Below, piece by piece: positions 42,785 through 52,700 of a stretch of DNA of 64,000 nucleotides (within the stretch, counting starts at the first letter, position 1; every line of letters starts with the position of its first letter). The notes below the pieces were generated by a model that made no database searches, was not told the origin of the DNA, and worked only from the letters and a program-made list of their open reading frames with translations. The stretch is taken from the NCBI GenBank assembly GCA_907163375.1, contig CAJQUW010003146.1, positions 434,001 through 498,000 of the forward strand, in the 5' to 3' direction. Made by a program: the position numbers and the translations under genes. The stretch comes from Prostheceraeus crozeri (taxonomy: Eukaryota; Platyhelminthes; Polycladida; Euryleptidae).

Positions 42785-42831
42785 GGGAATGAAATTCCCT
42801 TGTTAGGCGTAGCCATAGAACCTACGGTTCG
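42785..42831. repeat. GC-rich triple hairpin between integrase and protease genes
   Basis: GGGAAT-GAA-ATTCCC (42785-42799), GGC-GTA-GCC (42806-42814) and GAACC-TAC-GGTTC (42819-42831), between two convergent genes. The position would also suit bidirectional termination. Confidence 0.75.
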
Positions 42832-43280
42832 TTCAATTCTAACATAATATCAAGAAATGGTACTCCTTTTTGTAATTTAAATAAAACATAAAGACATAAT
42901 TGACCACAATAAGTAGTTCCCGGTTTTTGAATTTGAAATGTATTATAAATTCCATTGCCAAGTAATTTTTTGACTTCATTTGTAGGTGGAAGTCCATAAG
43001 AGTCGAACCAATAGTTCTCAGCCTCTGGGCGGTCGAAATAGTAATTATCTCGATTTTTATTAAAGATACCTGCAGACCAATGTACTCCTTTTTGGTCTGA
43101 CGTATGAAGATTTGTTATGAAATTTATAGTTATTGTTGGCTTATTTTTTAGGAATTGTAATTCGTCTCTCATTAGAACATGAAAATTCTTTATTCCCAAT
43201 TGATTTGCGATTTTCTTTAAATCGAAATTTGTAGTTGTTTGTGTTCCATATAATTTCAAAAACTCATTTATGTTGCTCAT
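42822..43280 (-). CDS. Adenain-like cysteine protease of element C
   Basis: A continuous 152-residue frame with the C5/adenain order: His in 'QKGVHWSAGIF', Asp in 'YWFDSYGLPP', then 'FQIQKPGTTYCGQLCLYVLF' with Gln and the nucleophile Cys. It matures capsid proteins during assembly. It is convergent with the integrase gene, and its last codons overlap the hairpin cluster. ATG follows TTATTATAAA. The frame looks whole. Confidence 0.8.
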   Translation of the reverse strand: MSNINEFLKLYGTQTTTNFDLKKIANQLGIKNFHVLMRDELQFLKNKPTITINFITNLHTSDQKGVHWSAGIFNKNRDNYYFDRPEAENYWFDSYGLPPTNEVKKLLGNGIYNTFQIQKPGTTYCGQLCLYVLFKLQKGVPFLDIMLELNEP

Positions 43281-43326
43281 TTTATAATAAAAAAATTTCT
43301 TAAGGGACCCCTAGAAGTCAGAAGGG

Positions 43327-43491
43327 AGGGGGTATTGATTTAAAACTGTTCTCTAATGATGACTTTTTTTACTACTTGGGGGGGGGTATTGATTTAAAAC
43401 TGTTCCACAATGATGACTTTCCTTACTACTTGGGGGGGTATTGATTTAAAACTGTTCTCTAATGATGTCTTTCCTTACTACTTATTCGATT
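43327..43491. repeat. Three tandem copies of a 52-55-base G-run repeat
   Basis: Unit GGGGGTATTGATTTAAAACTG, then TGATGACTTTCCTTACTACTT, repeated three times, with runs of up to nine G. Confidence 0.85.
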
Positions 43492-43574
43492 TTGAAATGA
43501 TTTAATTTAATCTAAATTAAAACGTTACATTGTTACATTTTATTAGTAGAGTTAGTGTTTCGTACATCTTTTAT

Positions 43575-43705
43575 CAATAGTAATTCATCCTTCATCAATA
43601 TGTGAAAATTCTTTATTCCCAATTGATTAGCAATCTCATTTAAATCGAAATTTGACGTGGTTTTGTCTGCCGTATATTTTTAGAAAGTCTCTAATGTTAC
43701 TCATT
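43575..43705 (-). pseudogene. Duplicated 5' fragment of the protease gene
   Basis: This stretch resembles 43155-43280, the start of the protease gene, including the bases around AATTCTTTATTCCCAATTGATT. Only the N-terminal 40 or so codons are represented. The G-run repeat lies between the two. Confidence 0.65.
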
Positions 43706-43836
43706 TTTATGGAAGATAAAATGTTTCTATTACATTCTCGCAAATGTAAAATTAAAAACAACACATGGATATTTCAATTTGGTTACATCCACTTTTCATA
43801 CATTCAATTTGGATACATTGAAATACATGTAAATTT

Positions 43837-44063
43837 GTCCACGGGTGGACACGTTTTAATTGGTTGAAACACTCTATTGTATTTACATGTGCAACAGGAA
43901 ATAACATTGCATATAAAACAGGAAATAGCATTGCATATAAAACAGACAGATACAAGTTTTCTAAACAATGGGATTTCTGTCCACGGGTGGACACGTTTTA
44001 ATTGGTTGAAACACTCTATTGTATTTACATGTGCAACAGGAAATAACATTGCATATAAAACAG
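43837..44063. repeat. Pair of 85-base direct repeats with palindromic start
   Basis: Bases 43837-43921 and 43979-44063 are nearly identical. Each begins GTCCAC-GG-GTGGAC. The 57 bases between them include a partial third copy of the end (TTGCATATAAAACAG). Confidence 0.85.
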
Positions 44064-44340
44064 AGGGGTTTCAAGAATGATAAATTTTCTTCACAGCGCG
44101 TCTAATGTTAACGCGTTGATTTGATTAGTTGAATGACGCAGTATTTTAGCTGAATGGCGCACCATTATTCAAGAGAATATAATGAAATGGCATAGGTCTA
44201 AACATTGAAAATAAAGTGTCGTGCGGCCGTCGCAGTAACAAAGCGGGGATACACATCCAATTTCCATTGAATATGACAGCGCAATATTGTCGTTAAAAGA
44301 CGCACCATTGTTTGAGAGAAGAATGGAATCATTTGGAATG

Positions 44341-44740
44341 TCACATAATTGCTTTACACAATGAAGTCAATCTTCCGATAACGTTAGGTCGTGACTTTAA
44401 AAGTACAATAGAAACAGACACCCTACAAAGCATAGGAAAATTGTCTGCTAATTTACCTAATCTCATTGCAAATGAAACTTCGGTGCGTGAATAATTGATC
44501 TGATTTTGCTTCAAGAGACTATAAAAATAAGTCTTGTCATTAACACAAACAGAGAGCAGATAGTTGATGTGCTTACCGATAAAAATTTTACACATAACAC
44601 TGAGTGAATTGTTTCTTTTTTCATGCAACAAGAATTTGTGTAAGTTTACAATTGTATTATTCTCTCCACCATTTGGCTCTATGAAATCACTCAAAGAATC
44701 TGTAAATTCATGCCTCTCAAAATATATTCCTCTCCAATTC
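44341..44740 (-). pseudogene. Unrecognised gene near the right end of element C
   Basis: A minus-strand frame of over 110 codons ('NTIVNLHKFLLHEKRNNSLS', 'INYLLSVCVNDKTYFYSLLK') with no ATG at its upstream edge. Base composition is less AT-biased than the rest of element C. I recognise no domain. It could be an accessory gene or chance. Confidence 0.2.
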
Positions 44741-45109
44741 CTCCCGTAATTTTTTCATCCTCCCTGGCAACGATTGTTTTCTTCTATCTTCAAATTGATC
44801 TTGTCTCATTTTGAGAAATATATGACGAGAGCGTTTTGACGCAACCTTCACTGACAAGAAACACTGTTAAATTAAATAAGTCTTCAGCACAATTGTTTGA
44901 AATAGCCATATCGATTATTGTTGTTGTGTATTGTTTCACGGCATTGCAGCCGGAGTAGGATTTGTTGGTTATATATTCCACGTCTTACAAATGTCTAAGT
45001 GGGTGTAGCAGCTGTTTGTTCTTTCATACATTGTTTCCTTTCAAATGTTTGAGTGGGAAGTCACAGCTCTTTACACTGAAATGCCTTTTCTTCATAAATG
45101 CGAGAAGCA

Positions 45110-45240
45110 GATGTTCTCTACAATGGAGTGTTCATCTGAGTGCAAAGCAGTAGATAAATTGTAAGAACGCCTGATGAAATGACAATTGTAAATACTCCTA
45201 AACTTATTGTTAAGAATATGTCAATTCCTTCAAATATTAT
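45110..45240 (-). pseudogene. Fragment of a second copy of the membrane-protein gene
   Basis: The minus strand reads 'GIDIFLTISLGVFTIVISSG', close to 'GIGIFLTISLGALTIVIS' in the gene at 14420-15116. It sits just inside the right terminal repeat as that gene sits inside the left one. The duplication therefore extends somewhat beyond the terminal repeats. Confidence 0.6.
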
Positions 45241-45245
45241 TAGAC

Positions 45246-45722
45246 ACATGATATATTTTAAAAACCTGAAAAACGTCTAAACTCATGAATTTGAAATTCT
45301 CAACTTTTATGATTTTCGGTGTCCTTAAACGGTCATGATTTTCAAGGTAAAAATTGTAATTCTCAAATTTGAGATTCTTAACTTTTATGATTTTCGGTGT
45401 CCTAGAACGGTCATGATTTTCAAGGTAAAAATTGTAATTCACAAATTTGAGATTTTGAAAAATTTGAAAATTGGGTATTTTTAAAAACGCCCAAATTTAT
45501 GAATTTAGGTCTTCATAACCTGAAAAAGGGTTGAAATTCATAAATTTAGACCATTTATAAAGTACCATTTTTTGAAAAAACGGTATCTTTAAAAACGACT
45601 AAACTCATGAATTTAGGTCTTAAAAACCTGAAAAAGGGTCTAAATTCATGAATTTATGTCGTTTTTAAAGATACTATTTTTTGAATTTTATGGTGTCCTG
45701 GAACGGTCTTTTGCCCATTACT
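45246..45722 (-). repeat. Right terminal inverted repeat of element C
   Basis: Mate of 13922-14398, with about six substitutions or small indels seen by eye. It ends GCCCATTACT next to the duplicated GATGAA. Confidence 0.9.
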
Positions 45723-45728
45723 GATGAA
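45723..45728. repeat. 6-bp target-site duplication of element C, right
   Basis: GATGAA directly after the terminal GCCCATTACT, the mate of 13916-13921. Confidence 0.85.
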
Positions 45729-46874
45729 ATAAATCATTTTGATCTCACGATGGAGCAATTTAGCAACTGCCTTAAGTTTGTGAGCTACAATTATGAGATA
45801 CAGTATGGTGATGAAACATATCTCCAAATTGGTGGCGTCCCTATGGGCACACATTATGCTCCCCCCTTCGCCGTTATTTTCATGAACTACATAGAAAATA
45901 GAGCTTTAAAAGAATTGAAAAAAATTAATATCCCAACTCCGATATTCAAACGGTATATCGATGACATCATTATGGGTCCTTTCTCATCTAGTTTTCAAGA
46001 TAGTTATAAAATTCTCAACATATTCAACAATATAAATAAAGATGTTCAATTTACTTTAGAAATTCCACAAAATTGTCTAAACTTTCTAGATTTGAGCATC
46101 TCGATTAAAAACGATTGTGTTTGTTACAAGCACTATAGTAAGCTATTAACTTCGGATAACTCTCTACGCAAAGACAGTTGGATACCACATCATGTTAAAA
46201 GTAACTTCATAGAAAATACTCTGAACACAGCCGATGAAAGATGCAGTACGATAGCAGATAAAACTGAAGCAATTCATAATGCTAAACAAAAACTTAAGAA
46301 AAACGGTTTCAAAGAAAAAGATTTTAAACGGAAATCGAAGAATAGGAAGCGTCATTCCAATGCAAGTAAAGATATTAATTTATCTATGCCTTTCGTTAAC
46401 GATAGCTTAAACAGAAAAATTAATTCTCTGATTCGCAAATCTAATCTCAATGTTCGTCTTGTTAATACTACCAGTCCTACATTGTCCCGTTGTCTAAATA
46501 GTCGCAATAAACACAAAAATAAAAAACATAACAACTGTAACCTTTGTGATCGTTTGCCTGAAAAAATAAATTGTAATAGTTACAATGTTGTCTATGAGTT
46601 TAAATGTCGGATTTGTAATGCTAGTTACATAGGTAAAACTTCAAGATCTTTCAAAATTAGGTATCAAGAACATAAGCGGAGTATTATGAATAAGGACAGT
46701 AAGAGTGCATTGAGTGTGCATCTTCGTGATTGTACTGCTGTTGACCTTGATGATTTCGATGTGAATATCCTTCAGAGAGCGCGAAGTACGGTTGACACTG
46801 CTTTGATAGAAGCTCGCATGATTCAGGACAGATGTCCATCTATGAATCGCCGTCATGAGCTTGCTGGCTTGTAG
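45729..46874 (+). pseudogene. PLE-2 C-terminal part of reverse transcriptase and GIY-YIG endonuclease
   Basis: It resumes right after the 6-bp duplication with 'EINHFDLTMEQFSNCLKFVS', then 'GGVPMGTHYAPPFAVIF', the catalytic 'KRYIDDIIMGPF', thumb, zinc-finger-like Cys cluster and GIY-YIG domain ('SYIGKTSRSFKIRYQEHKRS'). Endonuclease-bearing PLEs use this nuclease to cut the target and prime reverse transcription. The frame is clean, which suggests PLE-2 was young when the Polinton entered it. Confidence 0.85.
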
Positions 46875-46958
46875 GAGAACACAGGTCGCGCCATATAGAT
46901 TTTTATTCAGCTTTTACATATATATGTCCAAGTAGCATGTCATATGCACCTGTTTTAA

Positions 46959-46995
46959 ACTCTATGAAGAAGGGTCTGGACCCGAAACGTCGAGT
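46959..46995 (+). ncRNA. Hammerhead-ribozyme-like motif, PLE-2 main copy
   Basis: ACTC, TATGAAGA, hairpin GGGTC-TG-GACCC, then GAAACGTC and GAGT. Layout and spacing fit a minimal type-I hammerhead as reported from Penelope-like element terminal repeats. The box normally CTGATGA is divergent. It lies about 85 bases past the stop codon. Confidence 0.5.
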
Positions 46996-47113
46996 AAAAG
47001 CTAGTTTTTTCTTTACTATTTCAACTAACGGATTTGCAGAAATTCAAGGGAGTGCGTTTCTCGATTACGAGTACAGCCTATAATCATGATCCTCCCGTTT
47101 GCTGCCATCACTT

Positions 47114-47125
47114 ATTCGGAAGCAA
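47114..47125. repeat. 12-bp target-site duplication of PLE-2, right
   Basis: ATTCGGAAGCAA, identical to 11683-11694. It is part of the LINE coding sequence. Confidence 0.85.
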
Positions 47126-47330
47126 GGATGGAAATGCGAGCTCATGCCCTTTGAAGTGGGATGCCACGGTTTCGTTGCTCCATCGGTGAGGAAATTTCCT
47201 GCTAAAGCTGGTCTTAAAAGCGTAGAGATTACCATCAATAAGTTGAGTGCCAGGGTGGAAGAAGGTAGCCGGTTTGTGTTAAGGACCTGGGCGCAACGAG
47301 CTGTTGCGGACCCACCATCCTGAGAGATAC
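47114..47330 (+). mobile_element. LINE 3' part, continuing past the PLE-2 insertion
   Basis: Reading from 47114, 'IRKQGWKCELMPFEVGCHGF', then 'VAPSVRKFPAKAGLKSVEIT' and 'EEGSRFVLRTWAQRA', is the usual C-terminal end of the LINE family whose upstream part lies at 9830-11694. The bases ATTCGGAAGCAA occur on both sides of the intervening DNA. A probable 3' untranslated tail runs to about 47420, where about 30 bases (CAGCAATTTCCATC...) resemble sequence at 9832-9862. Confidence 0.75.
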
Positions 47331-49429
47331 CGAGATTAATGGGCCGAAATCTCGGTGACGGATGGCGCTCAGCTGATGACTCATGCCCTTTTTGGGTGCA
47401 GCACTTGCTGTTTCACATAACCCAGCAATTTCCATCTTCTCAGCGTGGAGTAGACGTTTTCAATGATTTCTTTTGGCAGGCTTTCTCACCATCTCCTGAT
47501 CAGGATATATAATCTCACTTTACCGACCATTAGTTGAGTTCATGTCCGATGTAAGTTTAAGTGTTAGTGTTTACTCCGCTTAACCGAGCTCAGAGTTGAC
47601 CCCGGGGAAAATTCCGGAGTTAACACTGGAGTTTATACCAGAGTAAACTCCGGAGTTAACTCCAGCGTCGGTGTAAAATCCGGGGTTAAACCGGTTATGC
47701 TTGAACGAACGACATTTGGCAGCGTTTTCATAAAATCGAAATGTCACGTGCATGTTGACGGAATGAAAAATTCATCATTTTTTACTCAATCACCGAGAAG
47801 TACACTGATTTCAGACAAATTCCATCAGAAAACAAAAAGATAAATGATTTGGGTGCATTTTTCATCATTCTCATTGTGATTCCGCAGAGAAAACTGTACA
47901 AACAAAGGATGTCATAAGCAAGAGCATCGTTCCTATGCAGTCTAATAAAGGAAAGATTGGCAATTTCCTAGACGGACGAGCTTGAAGAGTTGTGTATCCT
48001 TCCAATTTTTTACTGCAAATTTGTTAAATTTCTCCGATTGTTCACTTGCATGTCAATACTGAGATGTCATTTTGAAGAATGCCCTCTTTTGGGACATCTG
48101 CAACGATAGTTTCGGTTAGTTGTGTCAACGATTATGCGATTGATCCCAGAGTTGTCGCTGAAAAGGCTCAAAAAAGAGGAAGTGTATTGAATCGGTGATT
48201 CCATTTTGCGCCCTGTCCTTTGAGAGCACTGGAGACATGACGGAGACAGACAACGGACGAAAGTCGCTATACGATGTGGCTCTTCCTAAAACCACGTTGC
48301 CAGCGTCCACATGAATGCCACCGTCTTCATAGGCGCTGTTTTCTGTGCATCTTGTTGCTTCTTATACGATTAATGATTGATTTTTAATTTCATTGTAATT
48401 TTGATTCTGCAGCGATATCTGTACAGAGCGATATTTATTCACTTAATAGATACAATTGACTGAACCGCCATTTTATTAATCTTTTCACTATTTGCTTAAT
48501 TGGTATCAAAGATAAATTCTGCAGAAGTTCAGAATGTGCATAAGGTGCAAGCGGAATGATACAGCTCTCTTGTTGGAAGTACAGACCTACATTAAAGCCT
48601 AAAAAGTCTCCTTGCATCCGATAGTACAATATGGTCACAATATGTCGAAGTTAATGAAGATTATGGCTGAGCAAAGCTGTCAACTTATCATATAGTGGAT
48701 TATGTGAGGAAGGACCAATATCTGAGCACAAAGATGAATTAAGTAGGCCTAATCCGTTTTCCAAATGCCTTAATGTACGAGAAAATACCGGTGTAATGCT
48801 GGTATGTCATTCAGATTATTCCTTTTGGCAAACAGGTAGTTTTAAATGTAAATGGGATAAATGTCAACTAAGTTTGAATCATAGACATCGCATATCAGCA
48901 CTGAGGTCTACATAGTTGTTAATATTCGATGTCTATGGTTAGAATGCCATTAAATATTCAATGCAAAATTAAGGGATAATCAACCCAGTTGCTGATGATA
49001 TGTGCGGTGATACCGTCCATCAGGTCCTAGGTTGCAATCTTCATGCGAACATATGACAGTCAATCTCCAAGCAGTGGCGATTTCTCAAGGCAGTTAAGGT
49101 AGACAGTGTTTACTGTCAAATTATCATGTCAAGCCAACTTTTACCGTTTCATTCCTAATGATAGAGCAATTCGTCCTAAAAGTAAATTTTAGAAATTAAT
49201 TCTTATTATAGGCAATTATAAATATATTTGTACCTCTATATTTGAAGCTTATCAGTAACACATCATAAAGTGGCGAAATCTAAATGGTGAAAGAAGATTC
49301 AATATTAAGAAGATAAACACACATCGGAATGTGATTATGTATTGGCATGGAAACATCGTTTGTTGATAAACGTCATCCAATAATATCTCGAGTTGGCAGA
49401 GATATCAGGGTAAAGACTCCTCTCAAACA
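47331..49429. other. Mostly featureless DNA
   Basis: Apart from the LINE tail to about 47420 and the repeat at 47576-47696, no gene, RNA or element could be supported. Confidence 0.5.
47576..47696. repeat. Degenerate palindromic repeat (CCGGAGTTAAC)
   Basis: Several imperfect copies, in both orientations, of CTCCGGAGTTAACTCC-like words within 120 bases, e.g. ATTCCGGAGTTAACAC, AACTCCGGAGTTAACTCC and ATCCGGGGTTAAACC. Purpose unknown. Confidence 0.65.
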
Positions 49430-49439
49430 TTATCCAGTG

Positions 49440-49760
49440 TTACGGGAATGCCATATCTGTCTTATCTCCTGATGATTTGTTTTGTTCTTTCGACAAAGAG
49501 AAGATGCATGCTTTGTCAAACAAATTGAAAAGTTACTCAAAACACTCACCACGCTTGGCGTGTCTAGTTGTGGTTGTGAAAGATCCTTCTCTACTCTCAA
49601 AAGAATTAAAAGATTTTCTAGGACGAGTATGTCCGATGAGAGATTGTGTATCTCGTCAAAAGAAGTCATAGCCCGTATGAAAAAAAGTGGCCCTGAAAAA
49701 TGGCATTCAGATGTTATCGACATTTTTACAATGTCAGAAAGAAGAGTATAATTGAAGAAA
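49440..49760 (+). pseudogene. hAT transposase C-terminal (dimerisation) remnant
   Basis: 'LLKTLTTLGVSSCGCERSFS' and 'LKRIKRFSRTSMSDERLC' match the C-terminal dimerisation domain of hAT transposases, including the conserved C-ERSFS-L-R-K----M---RL pattern. About 90 codons survive. No DNA-binding domain, catalytic core or terminal repeats were found nearby, so this is a 5'-truncated fossil. Confidence 0.75.
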
Positions 49761-52700
49761 AAATGAATGTTGAATTGGAATGCTTTGTTTTTACTTCATT
49801 TAGAAGGCACAAATGTACAGATGCTTTATACTCGTATGCATTTTTAAACGCTATGATAAAAGGCGAGCAATTACATAATAGTTGGACCTGCAGTTTGCCT
49901 ATTGATCTTAAGTTTAATGTTAGGTGTTTACCTGTGAATGTGAGACAATAATCGCCGCTGTCTCCAAGCTACAGTGTTTAGATGATGCGTGTCACACTGA
50001 TGCATTTGAAATGACTGCACGTATACTGCCTCCCCCACGCGAGGTTCGTGAACTTCTAGAAGACATGAATTAGGTTTGAATAATCGTCATCGCATAACTT
50101 CACTCACTGTTTTATGCCATCTTAGGCTAAATAAAAGCCTAAATAAAAGCCTTCGGTTGAATTCGCTTAAAAATTTTGTATGTAGCTGATAGGTAATTGA
50201 GGAGCAGCCGGCCCCGGGCACAGATGCCGGTAGGACCCCTACGCAGGTGGGCACGATCGAGAAGGCCAACACGAAATTCATTTTCGGGTACAGAGCGGGG
50301 TGCGGGAAGATATGTACATGTAGATAGCATTATGAATGGGTTAATGCGACGAGTATAGGCCTACACAAAGAGATCAATGCGTACCAATCAAGGGCGTACC
50401 TATTTCTAAATTTTTACAAGTCGAGCTCCTTGATTGCCCGCAGCATTTCTCATAGAATCAAGGCTTGATGAGCTTCCGATTTCATCATTTCAGATAAGAA
50501 AATTAACGATGTTTCAAGAAGTTAATTAGAAATTATGTCACGTACAAGTACGATTCAAAATTGCACAAAGTTTCTTTAATAGAGTAAAGTAAAGATAGTT
50601 ATATTTTCAATGAAAATCATTCATATATCAATGTGATTGAAGACATGTAAATATCAATTTGAAAATTTCTAAGAACATTACAGAACATCATTCAAACCAA
50701 GAGACTGATGTCAGAATTAAAACCACATGCTGTACACGGAATTTTCAAAACTGAAGGCTAAGAAGACCGAAGACCTGGCAGCGATGATGCGTCTCCAAAA
50801 CTTATCTAAGGATGTGCGAGCAAGATGTTGCATCTTGAATGAGTCCGTCATAGGCCTACACCAGCATGTCCTTTTAGTTGAAAGTGGTGAGTTAGTTGCC
50901 AATCCAATGAAAAATAAGAAACATCATACCTATCCCGAAATTTTCAACCTCAAGATTGTCGCTATTAAGAAAATTGTCGTCACTTCTTTGAAAGATAAAT
51001 TTCTAGAATACCGGAAATATTAACATAATACAAATATGCAAGCAAGTTTCCGTTTGAAACAAATATTCTAAAGCATCAATTCTCTCGCGTCAATTATTGC
51101 CACATTGCCCAAATGAACAGTTCTACATTTACTCCTCCTTTTGATATATAAGTCAAAAACAAGATGAAAGTTGTGAAGCAGTATGTATTAATAATTGGAA
51201 TATTCACATAAAATGTACAGATTAGGATTAGAAAAATATCATCACAAGTGAACGATAAGCTGATACATACATGATGAATTGTATATGTTCGTGAGCTTTC
51301 ACATTCCCTCCTTTCGTCAATAATTTCCACGTCTCAGTTACTTTTCGTGAATGAAAAATTCCTCTATTTGCAGTGTCACACTCGTACTTCTTAATAAATA
51401 CTAACCTGCTCGTACAAAACAATGCTTCAGTCAACACAGCATACAGCAACATTACTTACATAATTGCCTAAATGCATGTCGCTTGTGACAACGAAAAAAT
51501 GAAGTCACATGTTCCATGACGTGACAACATGACTTAATAAAGCGTTCAACTGAATATCAGACATGAGATCGGTTATACTTGGTGCATGCATGCCAAGTCT
51601 ACGCAGCATGTTAATGTACGTGAATTCTTTGAAAGATTTTTTTGATTTAGATTATAGCATTTAAATCTAGCATTTTGATTTAAACAATTTTTCTGCCATC
51701 CACGCTCCATTTTGAAAGTTCAAACATTCTTCGTTTGTTTCTGTCTATTTCACAGCTTCTGTTCGTTCACATTAGGTCAATTCGCACTTGCATTTTCGCT
51801 AATTCTCGCCACTCACACTTGACAAGTTTTTCTACGGTAGATTAATATTTTATGTGAATTTATTATTGTTGCTATTTCATTACTTTCTATCATATTTTAC
51901 CCAGATGAAGAATGAAAGTCTTCTTCGGTACCCCTCGAATGCATTAAAAAAGTATGTGCGACTGATTTATTCCAAAAGAGAAGTTTCACTCAGGAAAATA
52001 TACATACTTGCAACTTTTTTCTAATTTTAGAATACTAGAAAACATGATGGTAGAGACTTCATTACAACTGCAGTTGTATATATACAAATCATCTTTCTTC
52101 ATTCATTCATCGATTCACCAGCTGTTTTTCCATTTTCGACTCTAAAAGGAAAGAGCATAAAAATACTAGTTCGATATAAGCAAACGTAATTTGATTGAAT
52201 CTTTGAAAGTGTTTCCTGATATTTATTTATTCGCTCCATCCAGGATATTACCACATCATGTAGACGAGTGAGCAAGCAATGAGGAATGCTGACCTAATAT
52301 GAATGTCCGTTGAAATTTCACGAACTTGAATTGCAAATCTCAAATTTACCCAGGAATGGCTGCAACTTTAAATGGGAAGTTATGTCGATGTTAAGAGATG
52401 TAAACTAGGTCTGCTGATGATTACTGATATTGGATGAAATAGTAGCTATTCAGGTCTGCTTCCATTTTTCAACTGAGGATGCAACTCAATATTTAATTAT
52501 TCTATTTAGAATAGTAGTGCACAGTTAGAATTCTGAGAGAAAACTGGGGAAAATAGTCAAAGAGCAGCTTGAAAGTTCATCGAGGAAATTTTGAAAGAAA
52601 ATTCATCATTCCCCAAACATCTGATGGCTTGCCAAATGACAGCTTAACTTCCAAATTTCAAAATTAATCAATGATCAATTTTCTGATCATTACCCCATCC

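Larger units (their letters stand above)
13922..45722. mobile_element. Element C: AT-rich Polinton, nearly full length, with a 13.7-kb PLE-1 insertion
   Basis: The element begins with AG, has about 477-base terminal inverted repeats, a 6-bp target duplication, protein-primed PolB, integrase, packaging ATPase, adenain-like protease, hexon-type major capsid protein and a penton-type protein. This is the full Polinton hallmark set. Without the inserted PLE-1 block it is about 18 kb. It looks complete in content but broken: in the order of ten breaks spread over its genes, plus the PLE-1 insertion in the ATPase gene. The two terminal repeats differ at roughly six positions by eye, so insertion looks recent. 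Confidence 0.92.
11695..47113. mobile_element. PLE family 2: Penelope-like element, inverted pair, interrupted by element C
   Basis: An endonuclease-bearing Penelope-like retroelement inserted in the LINE. It has an inverted 5'-truncated piece (11695-12868, minus) joined head-to-head near 12868 to a second 5'-truncated copy (12869-13921 and 45729-47113, plus). That second copy is split by the Polinton at 13922-45722. The outer arms are inverted repeats (11697-12868 against about 45907-47082) that differ at few positions. The right end runs past the unit end into what looks like the start of another unit ('MILPFAAIT', cf. 'MNNLPCMAIN' of PLE-1). Confidence 0.85.

Noticed and set aside
43327-44063. 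CRISPR-like array from regularly spaced repeats
   Set aside because: Units are directly tandem or only two copies, with no unique spacers, in a eukaryotic element.
47422-47452. CAGCAATTTCCATC... match to 9832-9862 as a target duplication of the LINE
   Set aside because: The match is imperfect, and the left copy appears to lie inside LINE sequence, so it is not a clean flank.
50727-51023. 98-residue plus-strand frame
   Set aside because: Lys-rich but without a domain, ATG context or conservation evidence. Likely chance in AT-rich DNA.
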